The notes under the pieces are model-generated. The model made no database searches, was not told the origin of the DNA, and saw nothing but the letters and a program-made list of their open reading frames with translations. Shown one piece after another: positions 59,419 to 64,000 of a stretch of DNA of 64,000 nucleotides (positions are counted from its first letter, which is position 1; the number at the start of each line of letters is the position of its first letter). A program made the translations under genes and the position numbers. Origin of the DNA: Tetrastigma voinierianum (taxonomy: Eukaryota; Streptophyta; Magnoliopsida; Vitales; Vitaceae); NCBI GenBank assembly GCA_016808115.1, contig JAEQBH010004549.1, positions 124,001 to 188,000 of the forward strand, written 5' to 3'.

Positions 59419-61044
59419 CGTTTGATTAGTCCCAAACATGGGACGGAATTGATCTAATTTTTTGGATCCAAGATCGTATGGCCCATTTTTAGGGCTGTTT
59501 GGTTGGTAAATCATGAAATTGTCAAATAAATCTTTTGATGTGAAAGAAGTAGGGAATGACCGTGGTGAGGATTCACTAAGTGAACCCGATGATTTGTGAT
59601 TTACTGCAGGCCAAGCAGCGGGGACTTCATTTAGAAGCAGTGTTCTGTAGCTCTCATTTTACATTTTGAGAAAATGTGTTTGGTCAGAGTTTATTAAAAG
59701 TTGCTACAAGTGTTTGATCATTAGCCCCAGTGAGCTAATTTTGATTGTCATATCAAATAATTTCGTAGCTTGTGATTGTGTGAATTGATTGTTTTGTATA
59801 CATGTTTATATAACCCATGTTTGATCTGTTTGTATTAGATTATATACAATATGTTCAGTATACAACCAGCTTCTAGTTTATAGTTGTTAATTAACGAATG
59901 AATTAAAACCGTTGAGTTTCCAGTATTACGGAAGGTGTCAATTAAATCTAAATGTGGCGTACTAGTGATATTCGCCGGATGCGATCTTGCAATAATATAC
60001 TATATGACCATGGACGTGTTTGATTGATGCCACATGGAGGGTTTGATACGAATAAACTAAAATGTGTAGTACCGCCAGAGGAAGCCGGCGGGTGTGATGA
60101 GTGGTGGATTGGTCAGGGTTGGTCATGTATAGACATTCCAAGTAGGATCGTACATTTGCTTGAATGTGTGTTTTCGTGGAACCTTCGCGGCCAGCCAGGT
60201 GGAAGTAGCCAGCAGAGGCGATTATTCTTGACGTCATTCCCTTTTTTTTGTCGAGGATATTATTTCTGGTGGGGCGTCTTGAGGGCGACTCATTCTAGAG
60301 ACCGAGGATTAGAAAATAGGGTTGTGGCTTTGATGTATACATGTCATTAGAACTTTTTAAGTTTAATGTATGTAAATATACAAAGAGTAAAACATAATGA
60401 GCTCTTGTGCTTTCAGTGGAATTATATAGTTGGATTCATAGTTGGCATGTATATTGAGTATTGTTTTATGGGCCCAAGTGGCGTTTAAATCGTAAAAGCG
60501 GTATATTGGGCCCATTTGGGATTGAGGTTGTACGGGTTACATATTTGGGTAAGAGCTCACACCGTGAAAAGGGGACTGTAGATTTTAAATAAAAATGTTA
60601 GGTCACGAGCATTCACGAAATGGGTTGGCGCGGGTGATCCACTTGGAACCCAGTTTGGGGCGTCACAACACTATTCCTCTTTTTGTCTTTTCCTCATTTA
60701 AACAAATTTTTAATGCCCATTTTGTCCATAGCTTAGATTTTTAACATTTGACACATCAAACTGATCCATTTACATCATCTCTCTACTCATGCAACATGTT
60801 ACTATATGCATTTTTATATGTTTTTTATTCATCTCAAGTTGTTTCGGCACCAGAAGGCAGTCATATAGAAAACGTGTAAATTCGAGCTATCTTGGGAATT
60901 CCTTTAAGTGATGATATTAGATTTGTGAAGGCGATTTCAAGGTGAAATCGTTTAAGTCATCAGGATCTAAGAATCAATTTCGAATTTTTTAATTTGATTT
61001 ACCCTTTTCTAGAAATTGGAATTTCTGCAGTGCTTTATAATTAT

Positions 61045-61613
61045 GATCGTTATCGGTATTAGTTTACTAAATAATGATATTATTAATAACAATAATAATT
61101 ATAATAATTATATTATAATTTCTTATCCACGTATTCTAATCTATATCGGTATTATTGTCTTTAACTAATAATTTTATTAATATTATTATGAATATTATTT
61201 TTACAAAATTCTTATTATTATAAAACTATTATCAATATTATTATAGTATTACTATCCATATTATAATCATTACCAGTATACTAATAATAAGAACAATATT
61301 ATATCGTATGTTACTAATATATTAATATCAGAATAATAATAACAAATATTATTATTATTTTTAATAACATATTATTATTATTACTATGATTATGGTATTA
61401 TTATCATTGCAATTCTATGTAATAATATTATCTTTATTATTAGTATTAATTATCGTTACCAGTATACTAATAATAAGAACAATATCTAATATATTCTTAT
61501 CTTACTATTATTATCATTAAGCATATACTAATAGTATTTATTATTATTATTATTATTAATATTAAATAACATTAATCTGATTGTTATTATATTATTATAT
61601 TTACTACTATACA

Positions 61614-61647
<34 letters not shown>

Positions 61648-61930
61648 ATTATTATCATTTAAATGTATATCTAATAATAACAATTGTATTATTACCATTA
61701 TTATGTAATACTAATAATGTTAATAATAAATATTATTAATGTGTCAGTATTATGCAATTACCCGTTATACTACTACTACTACTACTAATAATAATATTAT
61801 TAATTATCATCATTACCGGTATACTAATAATATTAATAATAGTATTATTATTATTATTATTATTATTAATCAGTATTATTATAATTAATAGTATACTAAT
61901 AATCATAATATTATCTTTATTGAATAAGTA
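61045..61930. repeat. ATT/AAT-rich low-complexity DNA, right of the solo-LTR nest
   Basis: Same composition as 53365-54795, with the higher-order phrase TATCGGTATTATTGTCTTTAACTAATA (about 61143) and the repeated AYCATTACCAGTATACTAATAATA (61264, 61452, 61790). It joins 54795 directly once the nested LTRs are removed. The Ile/Leu-only frame at 61752-61961 is a composition artefact. Confidence 0.85.
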
Positions 61931-61994
61931 TGAAGTTCATCATGATTTATTATCATTTTAAGTTTTTAGGATAACAAAATTGAATGAAGGAGTT

Positions 61995-64000
61995 GGATGT
62001 AGTTCTTGGATAGGTTATTCAAAGATTATATTAAAGGTTAAATCATTTATTGAAGTTGCAAAAAAGACACTGTGATGGGATAACAAGACCGATTTGTCCA
62101 TGCAAGATTGTCAAAATGCGATTGATGATTTAGCAGATTGAATGTCATTTGATTAGATTTGGGTTTTAGAAGTTATCAAGATGGATTTTCATGAGAAGAA
62201 CACGGCACTCTAATCAGTGAGCAAAAATGATGTATTGCTAATGAACAATTGATTAACACTCTACAGTGATGATGTATAATAAGTGATTGATGTATTAATT
62301 GATGCATGTGGACCTATAGATGAAGATATTAACTTAGAGGAATCTACTACTCGTGGAAATTTTGATAACTTATTCAATGAAGCTAATAAAGAATTGTATC
62401 CGGGATGCAAAAAGTTTTCTGCTTTGACTTTTCTTGTGAAGTTGATGCATGTTAAAGTCCTCAATCATTGGAGTGACAAGTCTTTCGACATGTTATAAGT
62501 TGTTAGTTGATGCTTTTTTTTTTTTTTTTTTTTTTTTAGGAAGGTCAATTATTAAGTACCTGTTATGATTCTTCAAGAGATGTTAAGAACTTTGGGTTTG
62601 GATATGATTCGATCCATGCATGCAAAATTATGATTGTTCACTATTTTGGAAGGAGAATGAAACTCTTGATAAATGTCTGGTGTGTAATGAACCGATATCA
62701 GTTCAAAATAATGGAAAGGAAAAAGAATTCCCCGAAAAGTATTAGCTATTTTCCCTTAATCAGGTTTCAAGATTATTCATGTCAAGACATACAACAATGG
62801 ACATGGTGGCATAAGAAAAACGAATTCATGATGAGGGGTCTAAGGCATCCAGCAGTTCAGAAGTTGGAAAAATATGGACACGATTCTCTGGTTTCACGGG
62901 ATCCTCGAAATGTTTGATTAGGGGTTGCGCGGATGGCAAATCCATTTGGGAACATGAGTAATAGCTATAGCATGTGTGATTGTTCTTGTGCCGCCTAATA
63001 TGCCACCTTTGAGATGTATGAAGGAAATGTTTTTATGTTATCATTACTAATTCAGGTCCACACTACCTAAAGGAAGATATTGATGTATACCTCGTCCTTT
63101 GGTAGAAGAGTTAAAGATTTATAGCGCGAAGGTGTTGAAACATTTGACGTGTCTGTTGGAAAAATTACTAGCTTGCATGCGCCTGTTTTATGGACAATCA
63201 ATGACTACTGCTGTAATGCTTAATATGCAGGGTGGAGCACAAAATTTATAAGGCATGCCCAGTTTGTAATGAAGACATATCATCAATGGGTATTAGAAGT
63301 AAAATATGCTATATGGGTCATCGACGGTTTTTGCCTCTTGATCATAGTTGGCGAAAGAGTAGACAATATGATGGTAAACCCGAGTTTCGACCACCTCCAA
63401 GGTGTTATCTCATTAAATAATACCATCTATCTGATTGTGTAAAATCAGCCAAACATATGATGTAGAACAAAGCATCAAATAATGTTGATAAGCAGCAGTG
63501 CAGAATTTGGTGGACAAAAAAAGTATTTTTTTTTAGTTAGAGTATTGATCAAGTTGAAGTTAAGACATAATCTTGATGTTATACATGTTGAAAAGAGATA
63601 TGTGATAGTGTTGTGGGGACCTTTCATCACGTAGGCAAACGGAAGATATTGATAAAAGCTCGTTTAGATTTGGGCGATATGAATATAAAGAAAAAATTTA
63701 TATGCAGTCTGAGGAACAAATTATTAAAACCCATTACATACATTTCACATTCAACAACAAAGGAAAAGGATAAACAGTTCGTAATTTAAAGTCTGTTAAA
63801 TTTCGAGATGGTTATGCAAATCTATCTAGAAATGTGAGAGCATCAATGATGGGAAGATATCAGGGTTAGACTCCTTGATTGTCATGTTTTTGTTTCAAAA
63901 CTACTCCACAATTGCAATTAAACCATATTTGAATAAAAGATGTTTACCTAATAACAATTGAGTTGTGTAGTTGTTTGCCAACAATTATATACAAGAACCT
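61995..64000 (+). pseudogene. CACTA (En/Spm) Tnp2-type transposase, frameshifted, runs off the right edge
   Basis: The N-terminal transposase-associated domain (about 62020-62200) shows VKSFIEVAKKTL, then a broken Cys-rich CPCK..C segment and GF..Y..GW-like words. Next, 62283-62498 has NKELYPGCKKFSALTF and LNHWSDKSFDML, a hallmark of this family. After a 24-T run, 62570-62920 has GFGYDSIHACK, SYFPLIRFQ and LRHPAVQKLEKYG, then SRDPRNV. 63232-63420 has ACPVCNEDISSMG and KICYMGHRRFLPLDHSW. Then 63560-63850 holds LRHNLDVIHVEK, KARLDLGDMNIKKK, VKFRDGYA and DCHVF. This order matches the Transposase_21 (Tnp2) family of plant CACTA elements, which cut and paste the element. Several frameshifts and stops make this copy inactive as read. 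Neither terminal CACTA repeat is visible. Confidence 0.9.
62514..62537 (+). repeat. T24 run followed by AG inside the CACTA gene
   Basis: 24 T residues, then AGGAAGG. It lies between the KSFDML and GYDSIHAC coding blocks, where Tnp2 proteins usually continue without a large gap. It could be a polypyrimidine tract plus 3' splice site of an intron, or a simple T-run insertion. Confidence 0.5.

Larger units (their letters stand above)
56599..60667 (+). mobile_element. Family B solo LTR, plus strand, nested in the previous one and itself split (56599-57303 and 59424-60667)
   Basis: Starts TGTAAGACCCGAGAAATTCC and ends CAGTTTGGGGCGTCACA. It is flanked by ACACT at 56594-56598 and 60668-60672. The interruption at 57303/59424 falls within the segment CGTTTGATYRGTCCCAAA, which reads continuously across the gap when the inner LTR is removed. 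Net length is about 1.95 kb, the normal family B size. Confidence 0.85.
54801..61039 (-). mobile_element. Family B solo LTR, minus strand, split by a nested insertion (54801-56598 and 60673-61039)
   Basis: On the plus strand it begins TGTGACGCCC (reverse of the LTR end) and passes through the family B landmarks in reverse (CTCCCATA/ CTCCGACGATTGATAT repeats, palindromic block at about 56125, CCTACCTCACGAAGTTTG at 56380). It is interrupted at 56598, resumes at 60673 and ends near 61039 with GAATTTCTGCAGTGCTTTATA, a degraded CTCGGGTCTTACA. Its flanks carry ATTAT at 54796-54800 and 61040-61044. Net length is about 2.16 kb, with no internal region, so it is a solo LTR made by LTR-LTR recombination. 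Confidence 0.85.

Noticed and set aside
61752..61961. Leu/Ile-rich 69-codon frame resembling a membrane peptide
   Set aside because: Composition artefact of ATT/TTA-rich DNA; not conserved in the equivalent repeats.
1..64000. A new defence, toxin or biosynthetic system, or an endogenous pararetrovirus
   Set aside because: All recognisable coding sequence belongs to Ty3/gypsy polyproteins or a CACTA transposase. No movement-protein, caulimovirus coat or non-transposon enzyme motif was seen on either strand.

Overview
The window looks like a repeat-rich stretch of a flowering-plant nuclear genome. It is AT-rich and built almost entirely of LTR retrotransposons of the Ty3/gypsy chromovirus type, solo LTRs, a cluster of tRNA-derived SINE-like repeats, long AAT/ATT-rich low-complexity DNA and, at the right edge, a CACTA (En/Spm) transposase gene. 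I found no ordinary host gene, rRNA, CRISPR or organellar sequence. I cannot name the species.

Left third (1-23185), LTR family A (LTR about 2.9-3.1 kb, starts TGTAAC, ends in CA). On the plus strand the order is internal region (1-3876, cut by the window edge), LTR (3877-6815), second internal region (6816-11545), LTR (11546-14460). This tandem INT-LTR-INT-LTR array shares an LTR. After a 413-bp minus-strand piece of a third LTR family (14461-14873) comes a minus-strand family A element: truncated 3' LTR (14876-15328), gag-pol (15396-19860), and 5' LTR (20073-23185, missing its first ~90 bp). The LTRs carry minisatellites, a GAA-type purine tract and palindromic ACCGGT motifs.

Middle (23186-42900). 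An AT-rich stretch without genes is followed by a nest of LTR family B (starts TGTAAGACCC, ends GGGGCGTCACA, about 1.95 kb). The nest holds a minus-strand element with 5' LTR, leader and gag but no pol (26031-32172) and forward LTR pieces. Further right are short family B LTRs (34342-34851, 40267-40775), a cluster of inverted tRNA-SINE-like units (35817-37262) and a diverged minus-strand family A LTR (about 37720-40246).

Right third (42900-64000). AAT/ATT-rich low-complexity DNA has been entered at least twice. The first insertion is a complete family B element (43153-53359) with an AAATT target-site duplication. The second is a three-deep nest of solo LTRs (54801-61039) in which each layer has its own 5-bp duplication (ATTAT, ACACT, CGTTT). 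From about 61995 to the right edge runs a broken CACTA Tnp2-type transposase gene.

Nearly every coding region is broken by small insertions and deletions. Sister copies differ mostly by short indels, so decay and uncorrected long-read error cannot be told apart from this sequence alone. The strongest observations are structural: the dated nest of solo LTRs, the LTR-sharing tandem array and the periodic SINE cluster.
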